Source: Polynucleobacter nymphae
Lineage (GTDB): Bacteria; Pseudomonadota; Gammaproteobacteria; Burkholderiales; Burkholderiaceae
DNA length: 64,000 nt
Direction: 5' to 3'
NCBI RefSeq assembly: GCF_018882155.1
Contig: NZ_JACVPA010000001.1
Coordinates: 1,550,001-1,614,000 of the forward strand
Positions 27,001 through 36,573 of this stretch are shown here, one piece after another. The translations under genes were made by a program, and so were the position numbers. The number at the start of each line of letters is the position of its first letter. Positions within the stretch are counted from its first letter, which is position 1. A model generated the notes under the pieces. It saw nothing but the letters and a program-made list of their open reading frames with translations. It did no database searches and had not been told where the DNA came from.

Positions 27001-28186
27001 CTTTTTTAGATAAGGGTAAATTTAACGCGAATAGGGCAACATCTTCGACCAGAATTTTGGGAGAAGAAAATCCAAACTCTTTAATCTCGCCATCTGCCTC
27101 AGGCGGTCTCCAGCTAAAAGTCATTGGGCTTAAATTTTCTAATGGCGCAGTTTTTGAGCTCTCCATGTCTCGCCAAGCAAATGTCTTAGTGGTAACGGAA
27201 ATCAAACCGCTATCATTTTCTTGGACGAGATTGGTCTCTACTCTACCTAAAGCAATAGCATCTTCATTTTTTTCTAGCTGTACGATGAGATTATCTGCGG
27301 CTATATATACTTCCCCGCCATCAGGCTGACCGTTATCAATTTTTAATTTTCCTTTAGAGCTGAGCTTTCCTTCGAGGTTGTTTAGTGGAAGAGAAAACTC
27401 TTTTGTAATTTGATCGAGCTTGAGATCGGCTACATCCCAAGAGACGCTCCCAATCCAGTTGCGCCAATTACCAGCTTGTCCACCAAGGTGGTGGACAAAG
27501 TCAGCCTTGATTCCTAAGGAGCCATTGGTCCATGGCGTTGTTGCTGATAACATCGCCTGGTGGCTACGAATTCCGTTACTTAACTCCAGATTTTGAATCT
27601 GAATAGAGGTGCTTAGTTTTTTATCTAGCTTATCTACCCAAAATAACTTGAGATTACTAACAGCAATCTTATCTTGAGACATGAGCCAATTCTCAAATTC
27701 ATGACCATTTGACTTTCCATGAATCGGCATTCCAGCGATGCTGATGATGCCTTTGTTATCGCGCTGGGAATAAATTTCAGCGTTTTCAAAGGAGAGCTCG
27801 TGAAAATAGGGTGCTAAGTGATAGAAAGAATTCCAACTGAGTTCGCCCCGAATTTTTTTAATCTGCAGTAGTGCTTGTGATTTGTCAGGGCTGTTGAAGC
27901 GTAGACCATCGATTTCAAAATCGGGTCTGATGCCAGTCCAAGAGACTCTTAAATCGTCCATGACGACATCTACCCCAAGGCGGGCACTAATCAGTCTTTC
28001 TACTGAGGCTTTAGATTTCTCGATTTGGGGCCAAATAATGAAGCGAATGCCAAAGTGACCAATCACAAATAGTGCCAAAACAAAGCCGCAAAGAATGAGG
28101 ATGCGTTTGCGCCAAGGTCCGCCAGAATCTTGAGGACGTTTAGCAAGCAAACTCTTGAGGCGAGGCGGGATGATATTTTGCAGCAT
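24032..28186 (-). CDS. yhdP: YhdP family AsmA-like envelope protein
   Basis: Very large inner-membrane-anchored periplasmic protein of the AsmA-like group, implicated in E. coli in moving phospholipid to the outer membrane. One N-terminal membrane anchor is at about 29-51, followed by more than 1,300 residues of beta-rich sequence and a conserved C-terminal domain (LEKGRLLEVNTSDAQILDVLSLQSLFRF and GLGALVGQYL). 1,384 aa, somewhat longer than E. coli YhdP (1,266). The tail is proline- and glutamine-rich. First gene of the yhdP-nitrilase-tldD-aroG run; divergent from glnE. Confidence 0.92.
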   Translation of the reverse strand: MLQNIIPPRLKSLLAKRPQDSGGPWRKRILILCGFVLALFVIGHFGIRFIIWPQIEKSKASVERLISARLGVDVVMDDLRVSWTGIRPDFEIDGLRFNSPDKSQALLQIKKIRGELSWNSFYHLAPYFHELSFENAEIYSQRDNKGIISIAGMPIHGKSNGHEFENWLMSQDKIAVSNLKLFWVDKLDKKLSTSIQIQNLELSNGIRSHQAMLSATTPWTNGSLGIKADFVHHLGGQAGNWRNWIGSVSWDVADLKLDQITKEFSLPLNNLEGKLSSKGKLKIDNGQPDGGEVYIAADNLIVQLEKNEDAIALGRVETNLVQENDSGLISVTTKTFAWRDMESSKTAPLENLSPMTFSWRPPEADGEIKEFGFSSPKILVEDVALFALNLPLSKKVHQWIKASQADGELQDLDIRWSESKSPLSALNIPGAWFKSNKLDFSVSAKLVNLSFVGINKSMPSASNLSGSIASDQNQGSFSINSEDLELEVNNLLADPKIKLDRAIGQVTWSKKKGNWVINANQLALSNPEIDTTLNLNYVIGDPKKPDQMTLDMDFSRANLATAYRYLPIGIGKDVQLYLSKAFSAGTIQKGSLHIKGDPNGVPFSNSAQGEFTLNLPIIGATFSPVPLLPSSQGVWSAFSKANGILAMQNSQLMVDVSRANYKDVVLNQFHAEIPNISAKKLILSVSGSAQGNAPQMLEYLFASPFAKKQSRLEKNLRVSGPIDLDLGLKVPLSNNDDVNVDIKVALTGNKAQWSNLPPLENLNGKIRITEINPEFEDVSANFLGGSLKISSTPSVPGKQNFNIAGDLTASFIKDYLVKTMKTESTSILQAMSGSTKYEGTLSFNKTGSETNLKFDLRDWASAAPEPAKKLIGMPMTGQITLKTISNNQSGANRLSWNGKLGDIYTVQGDLNSEGEFRYALGIGAPANLSQAGFQLNLASNELNLDDWLDFFKKQKQKNDAVQVDEDSENNIYVTATVKQLTLFDRTWQDMNLSISNKNIDWRMRINSPLIAGQIQYQAPNTTHASGLISGHLNRLKVPDEAPISNVAKNPPTETTKSVEKNSVGKSKLSPNAIPSFDLTIDDFNWSKAYLGQTKFKTKTSNNLLTIESIQFNNPQGSSITSGQWIGATANQQEHSNINIDLDVKDAGLIIANWSSQKSVEGGQGKITANAEWDGSPFSPKYETLTGKVNLTLEKGRLLEVNTSDAQILDVLSLQSLFRFATFDLQGSLGNIVSKGTPFNTINASFDINNGLAQTKQFTMGLDQARVAMTGQINVPKQTQDLRVTIFPTIDATAGSLAAFAINPIVGLGALVGQYLITNQINRNLQSDYLVQGSWDKPEVIPLDQKGQPIDAKNLNTIRSKDLLKEQTKPGTNGAPTPKPQTQTL

Positions 28187-28264
28187 GCCCTCTATTATCC
28201 GTCAGCCTTTGGCCAGTCGCCAAGCTTCTGCCATGAAGTTCAGGGTACGGATTAAGATGGTGGA

Positions 28265-31084
28265 ATGGATGATTTTTCTCGGCAAATTGCGTTTCTAGAG
28301 CGGCATTCCACGTATGCGCAGCGTTGGCTGAATGCTCACCCCGAATGGCTTGACTGGCTAAAGACTTGCAGACAGCAAAAGGTTGATCTTCAGGGTATCC
28401 AAGATTTATTGAAACCCTGTGGGCTTACTCAGCAGGGGGCAGTGCTAGATGAAGCGCAATTTATGGCTAATTTACGGCTGGCCAGACAGCGCTTAATGAT
28501 TTGGATAGCCTTTCGGGATCTAAATGGAATGGCGAGCTTAGATGAAGTCACTCATGCCTTGAGTCATTTCGCGCAGTTGGCCGTGACAGACTCTATTGCC
28601 TTTATCCATGAAGATTTAAAAAGTCGGTTTGGACTTCCGTGGAGCAAGCCAAATAATGCCGAGATGCCGCTAATGGTTGTAGGGATGGGTAAATTGGGCG
28701 GTCTTGAATTGAACCTCTCATCTGATATCGATTTGATTTTCTTATATGAGCATGAAGGTGAGACCGAGGGCGGACCCAAAAGTCTTTCAAACCACGAATG
28801 GTTTTCTCGCATGGGCAAACGTTTAATCAAGCTTTTATCTGAGCACGATGAAAATGGTTTTGTTTTTCGGGTAGATATGCGTTTACGTCCTAATGGGGAT
28901 TCTGGACCACTAGTATGTAGCTTAGACATGCTTGAAGAATATCTTTTAGTGCAAGGCAGAGAGTGGGAGCGCTATGCCTGGATTAAAGGCCGCTTGATCG
29001 CGCCAGCGCCAGGATCTCTAGAGTATGTTTACTGCGCAAAGGAGTTGGAGCAGCTGATTCGTCCGTTTGTATATCGACGGCATTTGGATTATGGCGTGAT
29101 TGCCTCTATCCGAGATTTGCATGCGCAGATTCAACATGAGGCTGATAAAAGATCAGCTGGGCATCAGGGACGTTCACGCGACATTAAGTTAGGCCGCGGC
29201 GGTATTCGAGAGATTGAATTTCTGGCGCAAATGTTTCAGTTAATGCGTGGCGGTACTGACCCTCGCTTTAGGGTCTGCCCTACTTTAGAGGTTCTCAGTC
29301 TGATTAGTCAGCAAGGCATCTTACCTGCAGAAGAAGTAGAGGCCTTAAAAGCAGCCTATGTCTTTTTAAGACGCCTAGAGCATCGTATCCAAGTTTGGGA
29401 TGACCAACAAACCCACTACCTGCCAGATGATGAGTTAGTTCGCTCGCGCTTGGCGATGTCAATGGCGGGGAGAGATCTCGACCATGACAGCAAATCTTTT
29501 ATGGCCAAGTTGGATCTTCACCAAAATAATGTTGCTCGTCTTTTTGAGAAAGCTTTCTTGTTAGACGACGCCTCCCGGTTAGAGCTCGCCCCTCTCGATT
29601 TAAGTTGGGAGCCAGATGAGCAATATTTCCCGCAAACTCTTGTGCGTTGGAGTGGATGGGTTGATGGCCCAAAGCAAAGACAATTACCCGAGAAAAGTCG
29701 ACTCATCTTTGATAATTTGATGCGTAAAGCTGCAGAAAGTTTGCAGCTTGCTGGTAGCGATCAAGCGCATGCCGATCAAACCTTACTCCGTTTTTTTGAT
29801 TTGCTCGAAGCAATTGCAAGACGTAGTGCTTACCTGTCGATTTTGGCCGAATATCCAAGAGCGCTTTTGAATGTGCTGGATTTGCTAAAAGCTTCTCAAT
29901 GGGGCGCACAGTACCTTACACGACACCCACATTTATTGGATCACTTGCTCCATTCAGGGACTGAGAAGGCTTTAATCGAGCAACCCGAAGAATATTGGCG
30001 AGAAGTAAGAGCCAATTTGAATATGCGTCTAGATGATGTCATGACCGATGGTGATGATTCAGAGCAGGCCATGGATATTTTGCGTGTGACCCACCACAAC
30101 GAGACATTTATTACGCTTTTGGCGGATCTTGGGATTGGTGTTGATAAGCCTCTCGCTGTTGAAAAGGTGAGCGACCATTTATCTGCTCTGGCAGATCTGA
30201 TATTGCAGACTACTTTTGAACGTGTATGGCCAGGTGTAGCTCAGAAGTTTGGCTTACCCAAAGATTTGCTTGCACCATTTGCAATGATTTCTTATGGGAA
30301 GTTGGGGGGTAAAGAGCTTGGGTACGCTTCTGATCTGGATTTGGTATTTTTGTATCAATCAGAAGAGTCTGACTATGCCGCCCAAGAAATTTATGCGCTT
30401 TTAGCTAAACGCATGATTAACTGGTTAACGTCATTTACATCTACTGGTAGTTTGTTTGAAATTGATACCCGGCTTCGCCCTAATGGAACAGCTGGGTTTT
30501 TAGTGACCAATGCTGAGGCTTTTAAAAAGTATCAAATGCGTGAGGGAGATAACACTGCCTGGGTCTGGGAGCATCAAGCTTTAACTAGGGCGCGTTTTTC
30601 TGCTGGTAATCCAGCCGTTGGTGCAGAGTTTGACCTTGTGCGTTCGGAAGTATTAAGCCAGCAACGCAAGATTGCTCAGCTTCGTACTGAAATTTTGGAG
30701 ATGCGCCGCAAAGTTCATGCTGGCCATCCTAATGCCAGTGTCGAGTTTGATTTAAAACATGACTCTGGCGGTATGGTGGATATTGAATTTATTGTGCAGT
30801 TCTTAGTCTTAGCTTACTCGCATCAATACCCACAACTAGTTGGTAATCTGGGCAATATTGCCTTGCTTCGCATTGCTGGAGAAGCGAGTTTGATCGACCA
30901 AAAAATTGCTAGCTCCGTTGGCGATGCCTATCGTCTCTTGAGATCGCGTCAACATCGCTTACGTTTGGATGGGGCCGAGAAAACACGCATTAATCTTGCA
31001 AATGAGCCTGAATTAAGTGCTGCTAGAGCTGCTGTTGTGGCACTCTGGCTAGAAATCTTTCAAGCGCCTTCTGATAATGAGTAA
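28265..31084 (+). CDS. glnE: Bifunctional glutamine synthetase adenylyltransferase/adenylyl-removing enzyme
   Basis: Adds and removes AMP on glutamine synthetase in response to PII and glutamine. Two nucleotidyltransferase domains are clear: an N-terminal adenylyl-removing domain with GMGKLGGLELNLSSDIDL (metal Asp154/Asp156) and a C-terminal adenylylating domain with SYGKLGGKELGYASDLDL (Asp690/Asp692). 939 aa; E. coli 946. The ATG at 28265 is weakly preceded by GGTGG. Convergent with recN with only three bases between stops. Confidence 0.97.
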   Translation: MDDFSRQIAFLERHSTYAQRWLNAHPEWLDWLKTCRQQKVDLQGIQDLLKPCGLTQQGAVLDEAQFMANLRLARQRLMIWIAFRDLNGMASLDEVTHALSHFAQLAVTDSIAFIHEDLKSRFGLPWSKPNNAEMPLMVVGMGKLGGLELNLSSDIDLIFLYEHEGETEGGPKSLSNHEWFSRMGKRLIKLLSEHDENGFVFRVDMRLRPNGDSGPLVCSLDMLEEYLLVQGREWERYAWIKGRLIAPAPGSLEYVYCAKELEQLIRPFVYRRHLDYGVIASIRDLHAQIQHEADKRSAGHQGRSRDIKLGRGGIREIEFLAQMFQLMRGGTDPRFRVCPTLEVLSLISQQGILPAEEVEALKAAYVFLRRLEHRIQVWDDQQTHYLPDDELVRSRLAMSMAGRDLDHDSKSFMAKLDLHQNNVARLFEKAFLLDDASRLELAPLDLSWEPDEQYFPQTLVRWSGWVDGPKQRQLPEKSRLIFDNLMRKAAESLQLAGSDQAHADQTLLRFFDLLEAIARRSAYLSILAEYPRALLNVLDLLKASQWGAQYLTRHPHLLDHLLHSGTEKALIEQPEEYWREVRANLNMRLDDVMTDGDDSEQAMDILRVTHHNETFITLLADLGIGVDKPLAVEKVSDHLSALADLILQTTFERVWPGVAQKFGLPKDLLAPFAMISYGKLGGKELGYASDLDLVFLYQSEESDYAAQEIYALLAKRMINWLTSFTSTGSLFEIDTRLRPNGTAGFLVTNAEAFKKYQMREGDNTAWVWEHQALTRARFSAGNPAVGAEFDLVRSEVLSQQRKIAQLRTEILEMRRKVHAGHPNASVEFDLKHDSGGMVDIEFIVQFLVLAYSHQYPQLVGNLGNIALLRIAGEASLIDQKIASSVGDAYRLLRSRQHRLRLDGAEKTRINLANEPELSAARAAVVALWLEIFQAPSDNE

Positions 31085-31087
31085 GTT

Positions 31088-32758
31088 TTAGCTTTGCTCA
31101 AGCAACTCGCGCGCATGGCGACGGGTGGTATCAGTGATTGTTGCACCACCCAACATACGCGCTACTTCTTCAACGCGTTCCGCTCTAGCTAAAGGCTGGA
31201 CTTGTGAAATAGTTTTATCGCCACTCTGTGATTTGCTGACTTTAAGGTGGTGATTTCCCTGTGCTGCAACTTGAGGTAAATGCGTCACACACAAGATTTG
31301 ATGAGATTGTCCTAATTGGTGTAATAGCTTGCCAACCGTTTCTGCAACAGCGCCACCAATGCCTGCATCGACTTCGTCAAATATTAAAGTAGGGGTGAAT
31401 GAAGCTTTGCTGGTAATCACGCTAATTGCTAGGCTGATACGAGCAAGCTCGCCACCAGAGGCAACTTTAGCTAAGGAGCGCGGGGTGCTACCAGCGTGCC
31501 CTGCAACCAAAAATTCAACTTGCTCTAAGCCATGCGAGCCGCCCTCACTAAGCGGTGTCAGGGCAATTTCTATTTTGCCGCCTACCATTGAGAGATCCTG
31601 CATTGCATCAGTTACTAATTTCCCCAGTTCGGATGCAGCGCCACCCCGTTTTTGCGATAGCTGTTTTGCAAGCTTGAGATAAGCAGCTTCTTCTTGCTTC
31701 ACTTTTTCGCGTAAGGCCTCAATATTTTGTGATGCTGCTAGGGCATCTAAGCGCTCAGCAGTTTCGAGAAGAAGTGCTGGTAGTGCATCTGCCTCAGTGC
31801 GATATTTTCGAGCCGCGCTATGTAGTGCTTGCATACGCTCTTCAACTTGGGCTAGTCGTGCTGGGTCAAGATCTACTTTTTGCAAATATCGATTGAGGCT
31901 ATGAATTGCTTCATCTAATTGAATTTGTGCAGATTCAAGGGCTTCACTAATATCGCTAAGAGATGGATCGTGCTCTGCCAATGCGCCGATAGTGCTGCAC
32001 ACCTTGGTGAGGCTCGATTCAATCGAGTTATCGGCATCACTTAAGACTTCAATAGCCTCTTGGCAGCCACCAATAATTTTAGCGCCATTGGCAAGCCGCG
32101 CATGCTCAACTTGAATGCTTACCCATTCATTTTCTTGAGGTGATAACTCATTAAGCTCCTCAAGTTGCCACTCTAAGCGCTCACGCTCACGCTCAATATC
32201 CTGCCCTGCATTTTCTGCTTGCTCTAAGCGACGACGTGAATCGTTCAGAGTTTTAAAGGCTTGTGCTACCTCAGTAGCAAGGGGCAATAAGCCAGCATGA
32301 CGATCTAGCAGTTCACGTTGGGCACCGCCCTTCAGTAATAGTTGGTGCGCATGTTGTCCATGAATATCAACCAGTTGATCACCTGCCTCACGCAGTTGCG
32401 CCAAAGTAGCAACGCTGCCATTAATAAAAGCACGACTTCTACCGCCGCTTTCTACAGTTCTTTTGAGTAAGAGACTTTGGCCATTATCCTCAATGGGAAA
32501 GCCCTGATCATCCAGCCATTTGCCAAAAGATTGAACCAGTTCTGGATCAATTCGAAAGAGAGCGGAGATTTCTGCTCGGCTGCTACCCTCTCGAATTTGG
32601 CTGCTATCAGCACGCTCCCCTAAAACTAGACTAAGAGCATCTAGAAGAATGGATTTGCCAGCACCAGTTTCACCGGTCAGGACAGTAAAGCCAGCAGAAA
32701 AGTCCAGCTCAAGCTGATCGACAATGACGAAATCACGAAGTGAGATAGTTTGAAGCAT
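31088..32758 (-). CDS. recN: DNA repair protein RecN
   Basis: SMC-like ATPase used in double-strand-break repair. Walker A GETGAGKS is at 29-36, long coiled-coil arms span about 150-370, followed by the ABC signature ASGGELARI and Walker B LIFDEVDAGIGG (Asp461-Glu462). 556 aa, normal (E. coli 553). Follows nadK by 26 bases, the same neighbourhood as in E. coli (nadK-recN next to grpE). Confidence 0.97.
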   Translation of the reverse strand: MLQTISLRDFVIVDQLELDFSAGFTVLTGETGAGKSILLDALSLVLGERADSSQIREGSSRAEISALFRIDPELVQSFGKWLDDQGFPIEDNGQSLLLKRTVESGGRSRAFINGSVATLAQLREAGDQLVDIHGQHAHQLLLKGGAQRELLDRHAGLLPLATEVAQAFKTLNDSRRRLEQAENAGQDIERERERLEWQLEELNELSPQENEWVSIQVEHARLANGAKIIGGCQEAIEVLSDADNSIESSLTKVCSTIGALAEHDPSLSDISEALESAQIQLDEAIHSLNRYLQKVDLDPARLAQVEERMQALHSAARKYRTEADALPALLLETAERLDALAASQNIEALREKVKQEEAAYLKLAKQLSQKRGGAASELGKLVTDAMQDLSMVGGKIEIALTPLSEGGSHGLEQVEFLVAGHAGSTPRSLAKVASGGELARISLAISVITSKASFTPTLIFDEVDAGIGGAVAETVGKLLHQLGQSHQILCVTHLPQVAAQGNHHLKVSKSQSGDKTISQVQPLARAERVEEVARMLGGATITDTTRRHARELLEQS

Positions 32759-32784
32759 GTATTAGCGTAGCAAATAACTCGACA

Positions 32785-33690
32785 TCAGAATGTCGATGGG
32801 TATTCATTCCAATGCAATTTCTCACGCAAAGTTTTGTAGTCGCTGTGATTGCTAGGGTGTAAAAGGGCGATTGTTTTATCGGATTGACGTACTTCAATCT
32901 TGTCGCCGCCCTGTAAGTTAGTTTGCGATTGCATATCAAAATTGACGATCACCCCAAGTCCATTGATTACCTCAATCACTGTGATACTGTCTTGCGGCAA
33001 GACAATCGGCCGATTAGAAAGCGAGTGGGGGGCAATTGGTACTAGCAAAATACCTGCAACGTGGGGATGCAAAATAGGGCCACCGGCAGATAATGCGTAT
33101 GCGGTTGAGCCAGTCGGCGTGGAAATAATCAAGCCGTCAGAACGTTGGTTGTACATGAAAGAACCGTTGACGTGCACAGCTAGTTCTACCATTCCAGAAA
33201 TACCAGAGCGATTCACGACAACATCATTCAGTGCTAACGCGCGATTAATTGTTTTGCCGTTACGAATGACGACCGCATCAAGTAATGTCCGGGTGTCGGC
33301 TTCATATTCGCCAGCGATAATTTTGGGTAAAGTATCTTTTACCGACTGAATGGGAATATCCGTCATGTAGCCAAGACGACCCATATTGATTCCTACGAGC
33401 GGGACATTGCTGCCTGCTAATTGACGTCCAATGCCCAGCATGGTTCCATCGCCACCCAAGACAACCACCAGGTCAATAGCTCCCGCAAAGTCTTGGGGGG
33501 ATTTAATAGGGTAGCCGTTCATACCAAGATGAGCGGCAGTAGCAGACTCAATAAAAACCTCACAACCCAGGCCTAAGACTAGTTTGGCGAGGTCTTTGAG
33601 GCGCTCTTCAATGCCGTCAGCCTGAAATTTGCCGACGAGCGCCACCCGGCTAAATGCCTTCTTGGAGGAATTGGGGGATGGGCTTAACAT
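32785..33690 (-). CDS. nadK: NAD kinase
   Basis: Phosphorylates NAD+ to NADP+ with ATP or polyphosphate. GGDGT is at 79-83, with NRSGISGMVELAVHVNG and DGLIISTPTGSTAYALSAGGPI following. I chose the ATG at 33690 (301 aa), which places FSRVALVG at the usual position. Longer in-frame starts (33729, 33765) would run into hrcA and add non-family residues. No clear Shine-Dalgarno is visible. Divergent from hrcA with 37 bases between starts. Confidence 0.95.
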   Translation of the reverse strand: MLSPSPNSSKKAFSRVALVGKFQADGIEERLKDLAKLVLGLGCEVFIESATAAHLGMNGYPIKSPQDFAGAIDLVVVLGGDGTMLGIGRQLAGSNVPLVGINMGRLGYMTDIPIQSVKDTLPKIIAGEYEADTRTLLDAVVIRNGKTINRALALNDVVVNRSGISGMVELAVHVNGSFMYNQRSDGLIISTPTGSTAYALSAGGPILHPHVAGILLVPIAPHSLSNRPIVLPQDSITVIEVINGLGVIVNFDMQSQTNLQGGDKIEVRQSDKTIALLHPSNHSDYKTLREKLHWNEYPSTF

Positions 33691-33727
33691 ATAACGATTA
33701 AACCATAGGCATAAAATCCCTTCCACC

Positions 33728-34738
33728 ATGGATGAACGTTCCCGCGCTTTACTAAAAACCCTCATCGAGCGTTATATCGAGGAGGGCCAGCCTATTGGCT
33801 CTCGTACGCTATCTAGATTCTCGGGTTTAGACCTTTCGGCGGCCACTATTCGCAATGTGATGGCAGATCTAGAAGATATGGGCCTAGTCACCAGCCCCCA
33901 TACTTCCGCAGGCCGAATTCCGACTCCAAGAGGCTATCGCTTATTTGTAGACACCATGGTCACGGTTCGCCCCCTTGAGGAAATTGCTACCCGTGAACTG
34001 GAAAGAGGGCTCTTGCCAGACTCTCCTCAACGGGTTTTGAGTTCTGCCGCTCAAATCTTGTCGAACTTAAGTCATTTTGCTGGGGTTGTAATGACTCCAA
34101 AGCGAGCCCAAGTTTTTAAGCATATTGAGTTTTTACGCTTAGGCGAAGGCAAGATCTTATTGATTATGGTGACCCCAGAGGGAGATGTGCAAAATCGAAT
34201 TTTGCCAACGACTCAGGATTACACTCCCAGTCAATTAATTGAGGCTGGCAATTACATCAATGCACAGTTTGCTGGAAAAAGTTTTGATCAAGTGCGCCTG
34301 CATCTTAAAGCCGACTTGGATAATTTAAGAGCAGATATTTCTGGCTTAATGACTTTGGCCCTACAAAGTGGTGTTGCTGAATACGATATGAGTCAAGGCG
34401 ACATGGTGCTATCTGGTGAGCGGCGCTTATTGAATGTTGGTGATTTGAGCTCTAACCTGGATAAGCTACGCAAGATGTTTGACATGCTGGAGCAAAAATC
34501 GGTATTGATGCAATTGCTTGATGTATCGAGTCATGCCGACGGCATTCAAATCTTTATTGGTGGCGAAAGCGACTTATTACCCTACGAAGACTTGGCAGTG
34601 ATTAGTGCGCCATATAGCGTAGACGGCCAGATCGTCGGTACTTTGGGGGTAATTGGCCCAACCCGTATGGCTTATGACCGGGTCATTCCTATTGTGGATA
34701 TCACCTCCAAGCTATTATCAGGTGCGCTGAGCTCCTAA
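33728..34738 (+). CDS. hrcA: Heat-inducible transcription repressor HrcA
   Basis: Repressor that binds CIRCE operators in front of groESL and sometimes dnaK, with activity tuned by GroEL. An N-terminal winged helix ([29 protein letters not shown]) is followed by a GAF-like dimerisation domain. 336 aa, normal. No CIRCE site was found in this window, so its targets are probably elsewhere (inference). A TAAAAT hexamer at 33712-33717 lies 10 bases before the ATG and there is no Shine-Dalgarno, so the leader may be very short. Confidence 0.96.
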   Translation: MDERSRALLKTLIERYIEEGQPIGSRTLSRFSGLDLSAATIRNVMADLEDMGLVTSPHTSAGRIPTPRGYRLFVDTMVTVRPLEEIATRELERGLLPDSPQRVLSSAAQILSNLSHFAGVVMTPKRAQVFKHIEFLRLGEGKILLIMVTPEGDVQNRILPTTQDYTPSQLIEAGNYINAQFAGKSFDQVRLHLKADLDNLRADISGLMTLALQSGVAEYDMSQGDMVLSGERRLLNVGDLSSNLDKLRKMFDMLEQKSVLMQLLDVSSHADGIQIFIGGESDLLPYEDLAVISAPYSVDGQIVGTLGVIGPTRMAYDRVIPIVDITSKLLSGALSS

Positions 34739-34765
34739 AATGATATTCATTAGAGATAGATTATT

Positions 34766-35860
34766 TTGAATCAAAACCCACACCTACGTGCTACTAAGAC
34801 GGCAGTCCTACTGTTGAACTTAGGTACACCATCTGCGCCAACTTCAAAAGCGGTGAGAGCGTATTTAAAAGAATTTCTCTCTGATCCTCGCGTCGTAGAA
34901 ATACCGCGCTTTATCTGGCGATTTATTTTGAATGTCATTATTTTGCCGATTCGTAGCAATACTTCAGCAAAAAAATATGCATCCATTTGGATGCCACAAC
35001 TGGGTTCGCCCCTGATGCATTACTCTCGGTTACAAGCAAAAGAGCTGGCTGATAAATTTGCGAATGAGGGGCACATTGTTTTAGTTGATCTGGCGATGCG
35101 CTATGGCAAACCTTCTACCCAGGAAGTCTTGGAGAGCTTGAAGGAGCAAGGGATGGAGCGATTGCTCCTGTTACCTTTATATCCCCAATACTCGGCGACC
35201 ACTACTGCATCGAGCTTTGATGAAGTTTTTCGAGTACTAGGTACTTGGAGAAATCAACCCGAGCTCCGCTTAGTCAAACACTATCACGACAACCCAGCGT
35301 ATATTGCAGCGCTTCGTGATCAGGTACTAAGTGCCTGGGACAGGGATGGTAATCCGGATTTTGCAAGAGGTGATCGCTTCGTCATGTCTTTTCATGGCTT
35401 ACCTAAGCGCAATTTGATGCAGGGTGATCCTTATCACTGTGAGTGCTTGAAAACAGGGCGCTTACTCGGAGAGGCTTTAGGTTTAGAGCCAGGGCAGTAC
35501 ATTGTTACTTTTCAGTCTCGATTTGGTAAAGCTGAATGGTTGAAGCCGTATACCGCACCAACTATTGAGAAGCTAGCAAAAGAAGGTTGCTCTCGAGTCG
35601 ATGTTTTTTGCCCAGGATTTCCGGCAGACTGTTTGGAGACTTTGGAAGAAATTGGGATGGAAGCAAAAGAAATATTCTTAGATCACGGCGGCAAGGACTA
35701 TCGCTATATTCCTTGCTTAAACAGTAATCCAAAATGGATCGATGCCCTGCGTGACATAGCTTATCAGCACTTGTTAGGCTGGACCTTGGGAGTCGAATCC
35801 GCGGATGTTTTGACTCAGCGTGCAAAAAGAGCGGACTTGGCTGACAAAGCAAAGACTTGA
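34766..35860 (+). CDS. hemH: Ferrochelatase
   Basis: Inserts Fe2+ into protoporphyrin IX, the last step of haem synthesis. The family pattern is present: AVLLLNLGTPSAP at the N-terminus, catalytic His210 in MSFHGLPKRNL, and FCPGFPADCLETLEEI in the C-terminal half. 364 aa, normal for proteobacteria. The start is a TTG (34766); no in-frame ATG or GTG lies before the first conserved strand. The position between hrcA and grpE is seen in related betaproteobacteria. Its stop codon overlaps the -35 of the grpE heat-shock promoter. Confidence 0.95.
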   Translation: MNQNPHLRATKTAVLLLNLGTPSAPTSKAVRAYLKEFLSDPRVVEIPRFIWRFILNVIILPIRSNTSAKKYASIWMPQLGSPLMHYSRLQAKELADKFANEGHIVLVDLAMRYGKPSTQEVLESLKEQGMERLLLLPLYPQYSATTTASSFDEVFRVLGTWRNQPELRLVKHYHDNPAYIAALRDQVLSAWDRDGNPDFARGDRFVMSFHGLPKRNLMQGDPYHCECLKTGRLLGEALGLEPGQYIVTFQSRFGKAEWLKPYTAPTIEKLAKEGCSRVDVFCPGFPADCLETLEEIGMEAKEIFLDHGGKDYRYIPCLNSNPKWIDALRDIAYQHLLGWTLGVESADVLTQRAKRADLADKAKT

Positions 35861-35883
35861 AATTGAATAGAATGTCCCAATAT
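35856..35883 (+). promoter_or_regulatory. Sigma-32 (RpoH) promoter for grpE
   Basis: CTTGAA at 35856-35861, a 14-base spacer, and CCCAATAT at 35876-35883 match the heat-shock consensus CTTGAA-N13..15-CCCCATNT with one main change (A for the T of CAT). It lies on the hemH stop codon and about 70 bases before the grpE ATG. The leader downstream contains a small GCTTT-agat-AAAGC hairpin (35896-35909). Confidence 0.7.
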
Positions 35884-35951
35884 TAAAAAGCACTAGCTTT
35901 AGATAAAGCAACATTAGGTAGAACAAAATACAGAAAAGTGAATCAGCGTCC

Positions 35952-36500
35952 ATGACACCAGAAAATCAACCTCCAAATCCAGAGCAAGAAAACTCCTCGG
36001 CACAGACTCCGGCTGAAGCAGTACCTGAAGAAGCCGCTGTTAAGACGCCAGAGCAAGAGATTGCAGAACTTAATCAAAAAATTGGTGAGCTGGAAGATAG
36101 CTTCTTGCGCGCCAAAGCTGAAGGTGAAAATATTCGTCGCCGTGCCGTTGAGGATATTGCTAAGGCACATAAGTTTGCAATTGAGAGTTTTGCTGAACAT
36201 TTAGTGCCGGTGACTGATAGTCTGTACGCAGCTTTGAGTACAGAGACTGGCGATGCTAAGGCTTTTAAAGAGGGTCTAGAAATTACGCTAAAGCAGCTCC
36301 TGTCTGCTTTTGATAAAGGCCGCATGACTGAAATTAATCCTGCGGTAGGGGATAAGTTTGATCCACACCATCATCAGGCAATTGCTTCTGTTCCATCTGA
36401 GCAAGAGGCCAATACCGTGGTTTCTGTATTGCAACGGGGTTATACCGTGGCTGACCGGGTACTCAGGCCTGCTTTAGTCACAGTAAGCGCCCCCAAATAA
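35952..36500 (+). CDS. grpE: Nucleotide exchange factor GrpE
   Basis: Cochaperone that releases ADP from DnaK. An acidic, proline/glutamate-rich N-terminus (1-35) is followed by a long coiled coil ([29 protein letters not shown]) and a C-terminal beta-wing ([12 protein letters not shown]...[21 protein letters not shown]). 182 aa, normal. It has its own heat-shock promoter and is followed by a strong terminator, so dnaK is transcribed separately. Confidence 0.97.
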   Translation: MTPENQPPNPEQENSSAQTPAEAVPEEAAVKTPEQEIAELNQKIGELEDSFLRAKAEGENIRRRAVEDIAKAHKFAIESFAEHLVPVTDSLYAALSTETGDAKAFKEGLEITLKQLLSAFDKGRMTEINPAVGDKFDPHHHQAIASVPSEQEANTVVSVLQRGYTVADRVLRPALVTVSAPK

Positions 36501-36536
36501 ACTAAAAATTAGGGCTTAAACCCTCATAAAAGCATC

Positions 36537-36561
36537 AAAAAGGCAGATTTCTGCCTTTTTT
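36537..36561 (+). terminator. Rho-independent terminator after grpE
   Basis: AAAAAGGCAG (36537-36546), loop ATTT, CTGCCTTTTT (36551-36560): a perfect 10-bp stem ending in a T tract. It lies 36 bases after the grpE stop and 13 bases before the dnaK heat-shock promoter. Confidence 0.85.
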
Positions 36562-36573
36562 GCTATTCCAGCC

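Noticed and set aside
35881..35915. Possible CIRCE operator in the grpE leader
   Set aside because: Only a half-site (AGCACT, 35889-35894) is present; the position nine bases on does not read GAGTGCTAA.
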